A stretch of 64,000 nt of DNA from assembly GCA_003240755.1 (NCBI GenBank), contig QFNF01000001.1, positions 124,001-188,000 on the forward strand, read 5' to 3'. The notes beneath the pieces are model-generated. The model saw only the letters and a program-made list of their open reading frames with translations. It was not told the origin of the DNA and did no database searches. Positions 44,447 to 52,936 of the stretch are shown in pieces (positions within the stretch are counted from its first letter, which is position 1; every line of letters starts with the position of its first letter). Source of the DNA: Sphingomonas hengshuiensis. Lineage in GTDB: Bacteria; Pseudomonadota; Alphaproteobacteria; Sphingomonadales; Sphingomonadaceae. A program made the translations under genes and the position numbers.

Positions 44447-44544
44447 TGGTTAACGGCCGGTAAAATGAACCCCGATTCGGCTCTGTACTCCGCGTACGCT
44501 CTCGTGCGCGCGCGAAGGGCCGCGGAAATCCGGAACTTTTTTCC

Positions 44545-44571
44545 TTAACCCGGTCCGATGCGTGCCGTTTC
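44545..44571 (+). promoter_or_regulatory. Sigma-28 promoter candidate for fliC
   Basis: TTAA (44545-44548), 15 bases, GCCGTTTC (44564-44571). The -10 region and the preceding bases (GCGTGCCGTT) are identical over 10 bases to the fliD promoter. The -35 is one base off TAAA. It predicts a leader of about 70 bases. Confidence 0.65.
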
Positions 44572-44647
44572 TCCGGGCAGCAGCTTCGATCCCGATCGCT
44601 TCAAGGGGGGACGCGGGGCGCTGGAAGTCAGACTGGAGGACACACCA

Positions 44648-46630
44648 ATGACCGTTATCGGATCCAACATCGGATCGCTCCGCGCCGCCAACGCCTCGAC
44701 CACCGCGAACGACGCGCTCAAGGCGTCGATGGAGCGCCTGTCGACCGGCAAGCGCATCAACTCGGCCAAGGACGACGCCGCCGGCCTCGCCATCGCCAGC
44801 CGCATGACCAGCCAGATCAAGACGATGGCCGTCGCCGCGCGCAACGCCAATGACGGCATCTCGATGGCGCAGACCGCCGAAGGCGCGCTGGGCGAAGTCA
44901 CCAACATGCTGCAGCGCATGAAGGAACTCGCCGGCCAGGCCGCGAACGGCACGCTGGGTTCGTCGGAACGCAAGTCGCTCCAGTCGGAAGTCTCGCAGCT
45001 CACCGCGCAGATCAACGACATCTCGACCAAGACCAACTTCAACGGCATCAACCTGCTCGACGGCACGGTGAAGAGCGTCTCGCTCCAGACCGGCGCGCAG
45101 GCCGGTCAGACCACCTCGGTCAAGCTCGCCAACACCTCGGCCACCGCGCTCGGCCTGAACGGCTACCGCGTCGAAGGCCAGGCGACGACCGGTCGCATCA
45201 GCAACGCGACGATCGCGGTCGGCGATCTCCAGTTGAACGGCAAGAACGCGCTGGGCACCGCCCTGACCGCCGGCACCGCCGAGACCACCGCCGCCAGCAT
45301 CAACGCGAACACCGGCCAGACCGGCGTGTCGGCATCGGCATATAACACGCTCGCGGGCGGTCCGATCGCATCGGGCGGCGTGACCAGCGCGACCGGTTTC
45401 TCGATCGCGGTCGGCGGTGGCACCGCCGTCAACGTGACCGGTGCGTCGGGTCAGGAACTGGTCGACAAGATCAACCGCGACGTGGGCGGCATCAGCGCCC
45501 AGCTCGACAGCGAGGGCAAGATCGTCCTGTCGAACGACACCGGCAAGACGATCGTGATCGCCGGCGCCGATGCGGGCAAGGCGGGCTTCACCGCGGGTAC
45601 CTATGGCGGCTTCGTCGCGCTGACCAGCTCGAACGGCCAGCCGATCGACATCAAGCGCGGCACGACGGGCGATGCGACCGATCTCGCCGCGATCGGCCTG
45701 AACGAAACGACCGGAACCAACACGATCAAGGGTTCGTCGGCCGGTGCCGGTGCGCTCGGCACGACCGACGACGTCAAGATCAACGGCGTGGCCGTGGGCA
45801 GCTCGAACGACGCGTCGGCGGCGTCGAAGGCAGCGGCGATCAATGCGGTTTCGGCGCAGAGCGGCGTCACCGCGACCGCCACGACCAAGGCGACCGTGAA
45901 GCTCGACGCGGCGCTGCTCGTCGCCGGCAACGATCTGACGATCAACGGCGCGACCGTCGCCTTGTCGGACTCGGACGGCACGACCGGCATGTCGATGTCC
46001 GACGTGGTGAAGAACATCAACTCGGCAGGGATCAGCGGCCTGGTCGCTTCGAGCGACGCGGATGGCAACCTGATCCTGACCTCGTCGACCGGCAACGACA
46101 TCACGCTGACCGACGGCCCGACCGCAGCGGGCGCGGGCATGGTCCTCAGCATGACGGGTGACGATGGCGGCGCTTCGACCGGTGCGATCGCCACCGGCCT
46201 GACGCTGCGCGGCCGGGTGGAACTGAAGTCCGACACCGGTGCCGAAGTCCGCGTCGAAGGTTCGACCGCTTCGCTCGGCAAGGTCGGTCTGGCTGCCCAG
46301 GGCGGCGCGGCGAGCATGGTCGGCGGTGCGCTGAACGTCTCGACCCAGGCGAACGCCTCGGTCGCGATGAATGCCATCGACAAGGCGCTCGACAAGGTGT
46401 CGTCGATCCGCGGCGATCTGGGTGCGGTGCAGAACCGCCTGCAGGTCACTGTCAACAACCTGACGACCACCTCGTCGAACCTGCAGGAAGCGCGCAGCCG
46501 CATCGAGGACACCGACTTCTCGGCGGAATCGACGGCGCTCGCCAAGGCGCAGATCCTCGGCCAGGCCTCGACCGCGATGCTGGCGCAGGCCAACCAGTCA
46601 CAGCAGGGCGTGCTCAAGCTGCTCGGCTGA
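44648..46630 (+). CDS. fliC: Flagellin
   Basis: A 660-residue filament subunit. The N-terminal D0/D1 helices are complete ([52 protein letters not shown]). The C-terminal pair is also complete ([45 protein letters not shown]). Residues about 175-560 are a large Thr/Ala/Gly-rich surface region with repeated beta-rich units. This makes the protein nearly twice the size of the simplest flagellins (about 270-300). GGAGGA ends seven bases before the ATG. Monocistronic, with a terminator 70 bases downstream. Confidence 0.97.
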   Translation: MTVIGSNIGSLRAANASTTANDALKASMERLSTGKRINSAKDDAAGLAIASRMTSQIKTMAVAARNANDGISMAQTAEGALGEVTNMLQRMKELAGQAANGTLGSSERKSLQSEVSQLTAQINDISTKTNFNGINLLDGTVKSVSLQTGAQAGQTTSVKLANTSATALGLNGYRVEGQATTGRISNATIAVGDLQLNGKNALGTALTAGTAETTAASINANTGQTGVSASAYNTLAGGPIASGGVTSATGFSIAVGGGTAVNVTGASGQELVDKINRDVGGISAQLDSEGKIVLSNDTGKTIVIAGADAGKAGFTAGTYGGFVALTSSNGQPIDIKRGTTGDATDLAAIGLNETTGTNTIKGSSAGAGALGTTDDVKINGVAVGSSNDASAASKAAAINAVSAQSGVTATATTKATVKLDAALLVAGNDLTINGATVALSDSDGTTGMSMSDVVKNINSAGISGLVASSDADGNLILTSSTGNDITLTDGPTAAGAGMVLSMTGDDGGASTGAIATGLTLRGRVELKSDTGAEVRVEGSTASLGKVGLAAQGGAASMVGGALNVSTQANASVAMNAIDKALDKVSSIRGDLGAVQNRLQVTVNNLTTTSSNLQEARSRIEDTDFSAESTALAKAQILGQASTAMLAQANQSQQGVLKLLG

Positions 46631-46701
46631 TCCGGCTCCCGCCGCCGCCGTTCCCCCTTGAAGAAGGCGGCGACGGCGGACCTCCCGGCAACGGGACCAG
46701 A

Positions 46702-46732
46702 CCCCCGACGACCGTCAGGTCGCCGGGGGTTT
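46702..46732 (+). terminator. fliC terminator
   Basis: The stem CCCCCGACGACC (46703-46714 region) pairs with GGTCGCCGGGGG (up to 46729) across a GTCA loop, with one mismatch, and is followed by TTT. It begins about 70 bases past the fliC stop. Confidence 0.75.
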
Positions 46733-46927
46733 CGGCGTTCCGGACGGTGCGTGGCCGGACTCTATACATACAGGGGCGGCGGCGCCGGGCGTCCTTCCCG
46801 CTCTCCGGCGAAGGGGTTCGCCGACGTGACCCAACCGCACCCCCGCCCCCGCCGGGATACGCCCGGGCGGCCCCGTCGCTTTCCTACAGCCCACCTGCTG
46901 CGCTAAAGCGGGATGACTTCAGGCATA

Positions 46928-47028
46928 CCCGTTCGTCCTGAGTAGCCACTGAGCTTGTCGAAGGGGCGTATCGAAGGACTGCTTGCCAGGTGCTTCGATA
47001 TGGTCAGCCCCTGCTCAGCACGAACGGG
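46928..47028. repeat. Palindromic intergenic repeat, family A
   Basis: Outer arms CCCGTTCGTCCTGAG (46928-46942) and CTCAGCACGAACGGG (47014-47028) pair almost fully. The interior carries GAGCTTGTCGAAGG, GCGTATCGAAG and TGCTTCGATA. It is related to the element at 19597-19713. It lies between two convergent genes. Confidence 0.8.
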
Positions 47029-47169
47029 CAGGCTTCATGTCATCAGAGTCTAACCTCGACCTCCCGATCTTTCCCATCGTCCGACCCCGTCGTCACCCCC
47101 GGACCTGACCCGGGGACCCGCTTCTTCTCCGACCAGCGCACCGCCACACCCACCGCGCGAGAAGCGCAC

Positions 47170-47192
47170 GAGTGTGAACTTAGTGAACTTTG
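47170..47192. repeat. Short repeat GAGTGTGA/GTGAACTTTG, copy 2
   Basis: Reads GAGTGTGAACTTAGTGAACT plus TTG, an almost exact tandem of TGTGAACTT and AGTGAACTT. It matches copy 1 at 27294-27316 in 20 of 23 bases. It sits just beyond the fliA terminator. Confidence 0.6.
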
Positions 47193-47198
47193 AACGCG

Positions 47199-47229
47199 AA
47201 AACGGGGCCGGACTCCTCGGTCCGACCCC
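47199..47229 (-). terminator. Terminator of the SLT-flhA-fliA operon
   Basis: Read leftward: GGGGTCGGAC, a six-base loop, GTCCGGCCCC, then GTTTTCG. The stem has ten pairs with one mismatch or wobble. It starts 28 bases after the fliA stop. Confidence 0.85.
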
Positions 47230-47256
47230 GCCCAGGCATCTGTAAATGTGGGAAAA

Positions 47257-48003
47257 CTACCCGTTGGCCCGCTGCAGGGCCCGTTTCAGCTTTTCGTGCG
47301 CCGTCTTCTTGATCTGGCAGATGCGTGCCGCACCCACCCCCAGCACCTGCCCGATCTCCTCGAGGTTCAGTTCCTCGACATAATAAAGCTGGATCACCAG
47401 TGCCTCGCGTGTCGGCAGCGCGGCGATCGCGGCGATCAGCGTGTCGCGCAGCTCGCCCTCGGCCAGCGCCTCGAACGCGTCGGGGCCGTCGTCCATGAAC
47501 CACGGCGCCTCGTCGGTATAGACGTCGTCGATCGAATCGAACTGCACCGACTGGACATCGGCATAGTCGACGCGCAGCCGCCCCGGCGGCACGCCCAGCC
47601 GGTCGGCGATCTCGGCCGGCACCGGCGCGCGGCCCAGCTCCACGGTCAGGGTCGACACCGCCTTCGCATAGTCGCGCCGCCGCTTCATCGCGCCGCGGCT
47701 GATCGTCGCCTGGCGACGCAGTTCGTCGATCATCGCCCCGCGCAGCCGCGTGGCGAGATATTGTTCGAACGTCACCGTGCCCCGGTCCTCGAAGCCCGGC
47801 ACCGCCTCGACCAGCGCGACGAGGCCGACCTGTACCAGGTCCTCGACATCGACCATCGTGCTCATATGGCCATGGACGTGCCACGCGATGCGGCGGACCA
47901 GCGGCAGGTGGCGGCGGACGATCGCGTCGCCGTCATTGGGCCTTGCGTGCCGGGTATAGACCGGCGTGGTCAGCCCGGGCTGGGGAAGGAAGGGGGCGTT
48001 CAT
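47257..48003 (-). CDS. fliA: Flagellar sigma factor 28
   Basis: A 248-residue sigma-70-family factor. Region 2 is LPLVRRIAWHVHGHMSTMVDVEDLVQVGLVALVEAVPGFE (DLVQVG binds core polymerase). Region 3 holds RVDYADVQSVQFDSIDD. Region 4 is TREALVIQLYYVEELNLEEIGQVLGVGAARICQIKKTAHEKLKRAL, which reads the -35 box. It should transcribe fliC, fliD and flgM. The start ATG 48003 overlaps the flhA stop (ATGA). It is last in a sigma-54-driven operon, which explains the class order. Confidence 0.96.
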   Translation of the reverse strand: MNAPFLPQPGLTTPVYTRHARPNDGDAIVRRHLPLVRRIAWHVHGHMSTMVDVEDLVQVGLVALVEAVPGFEDRGTVTFEQYLATRLRGAMIDELRRQATISRGAMKRRRDYAKAVSTLTVELGRAPVPAEIADRLGVPPGRLRVDYADVQSVQFDSIDDVYTDEAPWFMDDGPDAFEALAEGELRDTLIAAIAALPTREALVIQLYYVEELNLEEIGQVLGVGAARICQIKKTAHEKLKRALQRANG

Positions 48004-50099
48004 GCGGCAATGGCCTCCGGGGCTCCGATGACGGCGACGACTTCGACGGCCTTGTCCTCGGGAACCTCGAAGAAGCTCATCACCGGGGTGTCGGGCAGGG
48101 AAGTCTTGACGAGCTTGCGGATCGCGACGCGGATCGACGGCTGCACGACCAGCGCGAACGGCTTGGCCTCGGCCATCAGCGGCTGCGCGGCCTGGGTCAG
48201 CGCGTCGACGATGCGGCGGCCCAGATCGGGTTCGATCGCGTGGCGCCGGGTGGGGTCGCCCCGCACCGCCTGGCCCAGGATCGCCTCCAACTGCCCCTCC
48301 AGCGTCATGACGCGCAGCGGCTCGCGCACCCCGCACAGCTTCTGGATGATGAGCGCGCCCAGTTCCGGCCGGATCAGCTCGACGATCTCGTCGGCATCCT
48401 GCGTCCGCTGGGCGACGACGACGATCGCGGCGGCGATGCGGCGGAATTCCTTCAGCGTGATGTTCTCGGCCAGCAGCGCGCGCAGCACCTGCGTCAGCGT
48501 GGTGAGCGACAACGGGGCGGGGCACAGGGCGGCGACCAGATTGGCGGCGCGGTCCTTCAGGCCGTCGAGCAGCGACTGCACCTCGTCCGGACCCAGCAGC
48601 TCGGTCGCGTTGACGGTCAGCACATGGTTCAGGTGCGTGGCGATGACGGTCCCGGCGTCGACCACCAGATAGCCCGCGCCCGTCGCCGCATCGGCGTCGC
48701 CCGGATGGATCCATACCGCGTCGAGGCCGAAGGTCGGGTCCTTCGCCGCCTTGCCGTCGAGCAGGCCGACCGCCTGGCCGGTGTCGAGCGCCAGCATCTC
48801 GGTCGCCGACGCCATGTCCTCGCCGACGACCACGCCGCCGATCGAGATGCGATAGGTATAGGGCGCGAGGTTGATGTCGTCGCGCACCTTCACCTGCGGC
48901 ACGACGAAGCCCAGTTCCTTGGACAGTTGGCGGCGGACCCCGGTGATCCGGCTCATCAGCGGCGCGCCCTTGCGCTCGTCGACCAGCGGCACGAGGCCAT
49001 AGCCGATGTCGAGCATGATGTGGCAGGTGTCGGCCACTTCCTCCCAGCCGATCTTCGACAGGTCGGCGGGTTCGGCCAGCGCCTCGACCGGCGGGGCGGG
49101 CGGGGGGGCGTTCTTCTGCCGGGCGAGCTTCCACGACGCGAAGCCGGCGATGCCGGCGGCCGGCGCCAGCACCAGGAACGGCATGCCCGGCAGCATCGCC
49201 AGCAGCCCCAGGATGCCGGCGACCGGCGCCCAGGTGCGGTGCGACGCGAACTGCGTCCCGATCTGTCCGGCCAGGTCCTGCGACGAGGTGGAGGTGACGC
49301 GGGTCACGATCGCGGCGGCGGCGATCGACAGCAGGAGCGAGGGGACCTGCGCGACCAGCGCGTCGCCGATCGCCAGCAGGACATAGGTCTGCGCCGCCTG
49401 TCCCACCGCCATCTGGTGGCTGACGACGCCCAGGATCAGGCCGCCGACGATGTTGATCGCGAGGATCAGCAACCCCGCGACCGCATCGCCCTTCACGAAC
49501 TTGGACGAACCGTCCATCGCGCCGTAGAAATCGGCTTCGGCGCCGGTCTCGATGCGCTTGTTGCGGGCTTCGTCGGGGGTGATGAGGCCGGCGTTCAGGT
49601 CGGCGTCGATCGCCATCTGCTTGCCGGGCAGCGCGTCGAGGGTGAAGCGCGCCGACACTTCGGACACGCGCCCCGCGCCCTTCGTCACCACGATCATGTT
49701 GATGATGATGAGGATCGAGAAGACGAACAGCCCGACGACATAGTCGCCGCCGATCAGGAAGGTGCCGAACGCCTCGATGACATGGCCCGCCGCCGCTTCG
49801 CCCTCATGCCCGTGCACCAGCACGACGCGGGTCGACGCGACGTTCAGGCCGAGGCGGAACAGCGTCGCGAACAGCAGCACCGTCGGGAAGGCGGAGAAGT
49901 CGAGCGGCTTCTGCGCGTTGAGCGCCACCATCAGCACCGCGATCGAGATCATGATGTTCATGACGAAGAAGATGTCGAGCATGAACGCCGGGATCGGCAC
50001 GACCATCAGCAGCACGAGCAGCAGGATCGCGGCCGGCAGCGCCGACCCGCGCATCGCGGGCAGCAGGCTCCTGGGATTGTTCAGGATCGCCTGCATCAT
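48000..50099 (-). CDS. flhA: Flagellar export gate protein FlhA
   Basis: A 699-residue protein with eight membrane helices in the first 310 residues. The FHIPEP-type signature is present ([24 protein letters not shown], then [43 protein letters not shown]). A large cytoplasmic domain follows that docks chaperone-bound substrates. It starts at the ATG overlapping the transglycosylase stop, and ends overlapping fliA. Confidence 0.97.
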   Translation of the reverse strand: [699 protein letters not shown]

Positions 50100-51010
50100 G
50101 CGTTCCCCAGATTGGCGAGGATCGAATAGGCGAGGCGCGCCGATTCAGGGGTCGGGCGGTAGAGCGAGGCCATCTGCATCTGCATCTGCGGCGCCGTCGC
50201 GTCGCCGCCGCGGCTGCGCACGACGTTCAGGTTGGCCAGCGTCGTCGCCAGCCACGCCTCGTCATTGCCCTGCGCCTCGTTGCCCATGATGACGTCGCCG
50301 TCGAAGCCGTTCATCAGCACCGCCGGCTGCATCCGGTTGACCGGAAAGCCGCCCGGCGCATCGCCCGTGTCGACGCCGCTGCCGCCGCCGGCCTTCGCGC
50401 CGCGGTCCAGCCTGGTGGCCATCCTGTCATAGATTTCGGCGAGCGAGCGCGGCTGGCCGCCGGCGCCATAGAAGATCGACCGGTTCGCGCGCGCTGCGGC
50501 CGGGAACATCGCCGCCGCCGGACGGTCGGGACTGGCCTGCATCGTGGTCAGGAACTGCCGCGCCCCGCCCAGTCCCAGGAAATGCGCCATATACAGGTCG
50601 GTGCCGGTGGCAGCGCGGCCCAGCGCGCCTTCCAGCGCGGCCTTGTTGTCGGCAGCATGTTCGGCGGCCATCAGCGACGATGCCTGCGGATCGTTGCGTA
50701 GCTGGAGGATCGCATGGCGGGTGGCGCTGTCGGCGACGTAATAGCGGCCGTTGCTCCCCTGGCGGATGCTGTCGGCGGCCCATGCCATGCCATGTTCGGC
50801 GCCATGCGCCTTCACCACGCCCAGCCAGCTCTGTTCGACGAACTGGTAGAGCCCGGTGGCGGACGACGTGCCGGCGCGGGCGTTGGTCTGCAGGCCGCTT
50901 TCGACCTGCGCCTGCCCCAGCAGGTAATTGAAATCGACGCCGGTCCTCGCGCTCGCCTTGGCGATCGCGCTGTGGACATAGGATCGGGCTTCTACCGGAA
51001 CGACGCTCAT
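50096..51010 (-). CDS. Lytic transglycosylase (SLT domain) in the flagellar operon
   Basis: A 304-residue protein. The SLT fold runs from about residue 12 to 150. The catalytic Glu is in LLGQAQVESGLQ, followed by SSATGLYQFVEQSWLGVV. It then has GTDLYMAHFLGLGGARQFL. The C-terminal half is low-complexity (Gly/Ala, then a Gln/Met-rich stretch). There is no Sec signal at the N-terminus (MSVVPVEARSYVHSAIAKAS), so export by the flagellar apparatus or another route would be needed to reach peptidoglycan. It opens the flhA-fliA operon and complements the single-domain FlgJ of this locus. Confidence 0.85.
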   Translation of the reverse strand: MSVVPVEARSYVHSAIAKASARTGVDFNYLLGQAQVESGLQTNARAGTSSATGLYQFVEQSWLGVVKAHGAEHGMAWAADSIRQGSNGRYYVADSATRHAILQLRNDPQASSLMAAEHAADNKAALEGALGRAATGTDLYMAHFLGLGGARQFLTTMQASPDRPAAAMFPAAARANRSIFYGAGGQPRSLAEIYDRMATRLDRGAKAGGGSGVDTGDAPGGFPVNRMQPAVLMNGFDGDVIMGNEAQGNDEAWLATTLANLNVVRSRGGDATAPQMQMQMASLYRPTPESARLAYSILANLGNA

Positions 51011-51048
51011 CGGGCTGTGCTTTGCTTCCCCTGTTCGGAGATGCTCAC

Positions 51049-51064
51049 AGCAAGCGGCGTGCCA
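51049..51064 (-). promoter_or_regulatory. Sigma-54 promoter for SLT-flhA-fliA
   Basis: Read leftward: TGGCACGCCGCTTGCT, a full match to TGGCACG-N4-TTGCW. It is preceded by AAAC and followed by GTG, as at flgB and flgF. The predicted start is near 51038, about 28 bases before the ATG. Confidence 0.9.
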
Positions 51065-51081
51065 GTTTGGCGATCAGGCCC

Positions 51082-51423
51082 TTACCGATAGGCCGCGTGC
51101 GCCATGCGCTGCGGCGTGGCGGCAAGGGCTGGCCGGTATGCCGGCAATCCGCCGCCGCCCGCCAACTGGTCGATCCGCCGGCGGACGTTCGCCGCCATCA
51201 GGTTGACATAGATGCGCGCCGTCTCGTTCAGCCGCTGCGCCTCGCGCGCCAGCGCCTCCAGCTCGGCGTCGAGCGGCAGGTCGTCATTGGCGGCGACCGC
51301 CTCGATCCCCTGCAGCTTCATCGCCGTCGCGGTTTCCAGCGCGGTGATGTCGTTCGCCTGCAACGCCGCGATCTCGGCATGCAGGCTGTCGATCACCCGG
51401 ATCAGCGCATCACGCCGGTTCAT
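51082..51423 (-). CDS. flgN: Flagellar export chaperone FlgN
   Basis: A 113-residue helical protein (RRDALIRVIDSLHAEIAALQANDITALETATAMKLQGIEAV, then EALAREAQRLNETARIYVNLMAANVRRRIDQL), matching the FlgN pattern. It is the chaperone for hook-associated proteins FlgK and FlgL. Its start overlaps the flgM end by 14 bases, the standard flgM-flgN pairing. Confidence 0.88.
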   Translation of the reverse strand: MNRRDALIRVIDSLHAEIAALQANDITALETATAMKLQGIEAVAANDDLPLDAELEALAREAQRLNETARIYVNLMAANVRRRIDQLAGGGGLPAYRPALAATPQRMAHAAYR

Positions 51424-51715
51424 TGCTGTTCCAATCCAGTTTCAGGGCGATCAGCCGGTCGGCGATGGTGGCGGGGGACAGGGGAAAGCGTCCTTCGGAA
51501 ATCGCCTTGCGGATCACCGCGACCCGGTCGGTATCGACCGGGGCCGACGCCGCCAGCGTCTTGGCGGTGGTGCCGCCGGACAGGAGCGCCACGCCGCTCT
51601 TGGGCGGGGTTTCCTGCGGGGCCGGTGTCGTGCCCGTGCGTGCCTGCCCCTCGGTCCGCGCGACACCGCGCCCACCGATCGACGAAACTAGCCTTGATCC
51701 GACTGAATCCACCAT
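51410..51715 (-). CDS. flgM: Anti-sigma-28 factor FlgM
   Basis: A 101-residue protein. The first 60 residues are disordered in character. The C-terminal helices (DTDRVAVIRKAISEGRFPLSPATIADRLIALKLDW) match the FliA-binding part of FlgM. It holds FliA inactive until it is secreted through the finished hook. The leader contains a sigma-28-like promoter, so expression would be autoregulated by FliA. Confidence 0.92.
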   Translation of the reverse strand: MVDSVGSRLVSSIGGRGVARTEGQARTGTTPAPQETPPKSGVALLSGGTTAKTLAASAPVDTDRVAVIRKAISEGRFPLSPATIADRLIALKLDWNSNEPA

Positions 51716-51748
51716 GTCCCCGTCCTTCGCGAACTGCTGACATGGAGG

Positions 51749-51775
51749 GAAACGGTGGCCGGGCCGATTTCTTTA
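51749..51775 (-). promoter_or_regulatory. Sigma-28 promoter for flgM-flgN
   Basis: Read leftward: TAAAGAAA, 11 bases, ACCGTTTC. The -35 TAAAG is exact, and the -10 differs from the fliC candidate by one base. The predicted leader is about 27 bases. Confidence 0.7.
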
Positions 51776-51848
51776 GCAAAAAGTTACGGGGCATGAATTT
51801 TTGTTCGGGCCGGTGCCGGCCATCCGCGCGAGCGGATCGAAAACCGCC

Positions 51849-52379
51849 TCACCTCCCGAAGCCGGGCAGGGCGGCGCGTCCCGCTTCCAGCGCCACGGCC
51901 TGGATCGGCGGCTTGGCGGGATCGACCTTCACCATCAACCGGCCGCCGACCGGCGCATCGCCCATCGCGATCCCGTCGCGGGTGATCGAAAAGCCCGGCG
52001 CGCCGGCCTCGACCATGATCGGATCGCCGCGGCGGATGACCGGCTCCGCCTTGGCGGGTGCGGCCGCGACCGGGGTCGGCGCCGCCCGTTCGGGCACCGC
52101 GCGGTGCATGCGGCGGACGGGAACATAGACTTTCCATGCCGGTCCCATGCAACTGATGACGACCGCATCCTGCCGGTCGGACAGCCAGCCGAACTGCGGC
52201 ATCGCACAGCGCGCCAGCTTCAGCCGCGGATCGACCGGCATCTGCGCGCCGCCGTCCATGCCGATGCTGGCGCCGGTGAACTGCACCACCGCCTCGTCGA
52301 GCTGAGTGGTCGATTGATAGGTCTGCGCGGCGGCGGGCGCGGCGATCATCATGACGGCGAACAGGCTGTGGCGGATCAT
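51849..52379 (-). CDS. flgA: Flagellar P-ring assembly chaperone FlgA
   Basis: A 176-residue periplasmic protein with a Sec signal (IRHSLFAVMMIAAPAAAQ, cleavage after AAA). The SAF domain at the end (PVIRRGDPIMVEAGAPGFSITRDGIAMGDAPVGGRLMVKV) is typical of FlgA, which helps FlgI assemble. It is shorter than E. coli FlgA (219). The start overlaps the motB-like stop (ATGA), so it is the third gene of a sigma-54-driven operon. Confidence 0.9.
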   Translation of the reverse strand: MIRHSLFAVMMIAAPAAAQTYQSTTQLDEAVVQFTGASIGMDGGAQMPVDPRLKLARCAMPQFGWLSDRQDAVVISCMGPAWKVYVPVRRMHRAVPERAAPTPVAAAPAKAEPVIRRGDPIMVEAGAPGFSITRDGIAMGDAPVGGRLMVKVDPAKPPIQAVALEAGRAALPGFGR

Positions 52380-52936
52380 TGGTCGGCTCCGGTCGGGGCG
52401 GCAACCGGCGCTTGCCGGTCGGCAACGGCTTGCCGGTCGCCGGCAAAGCCCAGGTCGATATGGACGCCGCGCCCGCCGATACCCGGCGGCGCGAAGGTGA
52501 TCTGGGTCGGCATCGCCGCGCCTTCGCGTACCAGCAGCGCGGCGACCGCCCGCGCGCGGTCGGTGGCGAGGATCGCGGCGCTGCCGGTGGCGGGATCGAC
52601 GTCCCGGCCGGCGCCGGCGCTGTCGGTCCCGCCGGTCAGCGTCACGGCGATCCGGCGGTCGGTCGCCGCCTCCCGCACGAAATCGACGGTATTGGCGGTG
52701 CCGCCCGGCAACGCGGCGGAACCGGGCGCGAACCCGTCGATCATCGCCCGTTCCAGCGCCATCGGGATCGGTTCGGCATCGAAACCGGCGCGGATGCCGG
52801 CGGTCAGCGCGCTGCGATCGACCGCCTGCGCGGCCTGCAGGAAGACGAAGAACCCGACCAGCAGCAGCGAGATATCGGCGAGCGTGGTCAGCCACAGCGG
52901 CCGGCCGGGAGCGGTATCGAAACGGGTCATTCTCAT
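52376..52936 (-). CDS. MotB/OmpA-like stator protein
   Basis: A 186-residue protein. One N-terminal membrane helix (LTTLADISLLLVGFFVFLQA) carries an Asp at about residue 21 in the position of the proton-binding Asp of MotB (also TolR/ExbD). The periplasmic part resembles a compact OmpA peptidoglycan-binding domain (VTLTGGTDSAG, later TDRARAVAALLVREG). The C-terminal 25 residues (GDRQAVADRQAPVAAPTGADQ region) are encoded by DNA containing the CGGCAA/TTGCCG repeats. It pairs with the adjacent MotA/TolQ-like protein (ATGA overlap). Its exact role is unknown; a stator or FlgA-related function is possible. Confidence 0.75.
   Translation of the reverse strand: MRMTRFDTAPGRPLWLTTLADISLLLVGFFVFLQAAQAVDRSALTAGIRAGFDAEPIPMALERAMIDGFAPGSAALPGGTANTVDFVREAATDRRIAVTLTGGTDSAGAGRDVDPATGSAAILATDRARAVAALLVREGAAMPTQITFAPPGIGGRGVHIDLGFAGDRQAVADRQAPVAAPTGADQ
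52399..52435. promoter_or_regulatory. CGGCAA/TTGCCG repeats in the motB-like gene
   Basis: CGGCAA-N7-TTGCCG at 52399-52417 and a perfect CGGCAA-CGGC-TTGCCG at 52420-52435. The unit shares 12- and 15-base identities with 53651-53679. It lies within coding sequence. It may be an activator site or a duplicated segment. Confidence 0.4.

Larger units (their letters stand above)
46733..47198. other. Gene-free stretch between fliC and fliA
   Basis: Convergent intergenic DNA of 626 bases in total, between terminators for fliC and fliA. It contains the palindromic repeat at 46928-47028 and the GAGTGTGA element at 47170-47192. Short frames cross it but none has a start signal or a protein-like composition. 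Confidence 0.6.

Noticed and set aside
44461..44488. TAAAATGA-N11-GCTCTGTA as a sigma-28 site for fliC
   Set aside because: Only 3 of 8 bases match in the -10 box; the site at 44545-44571 resembles the fliD promoter much more closely.
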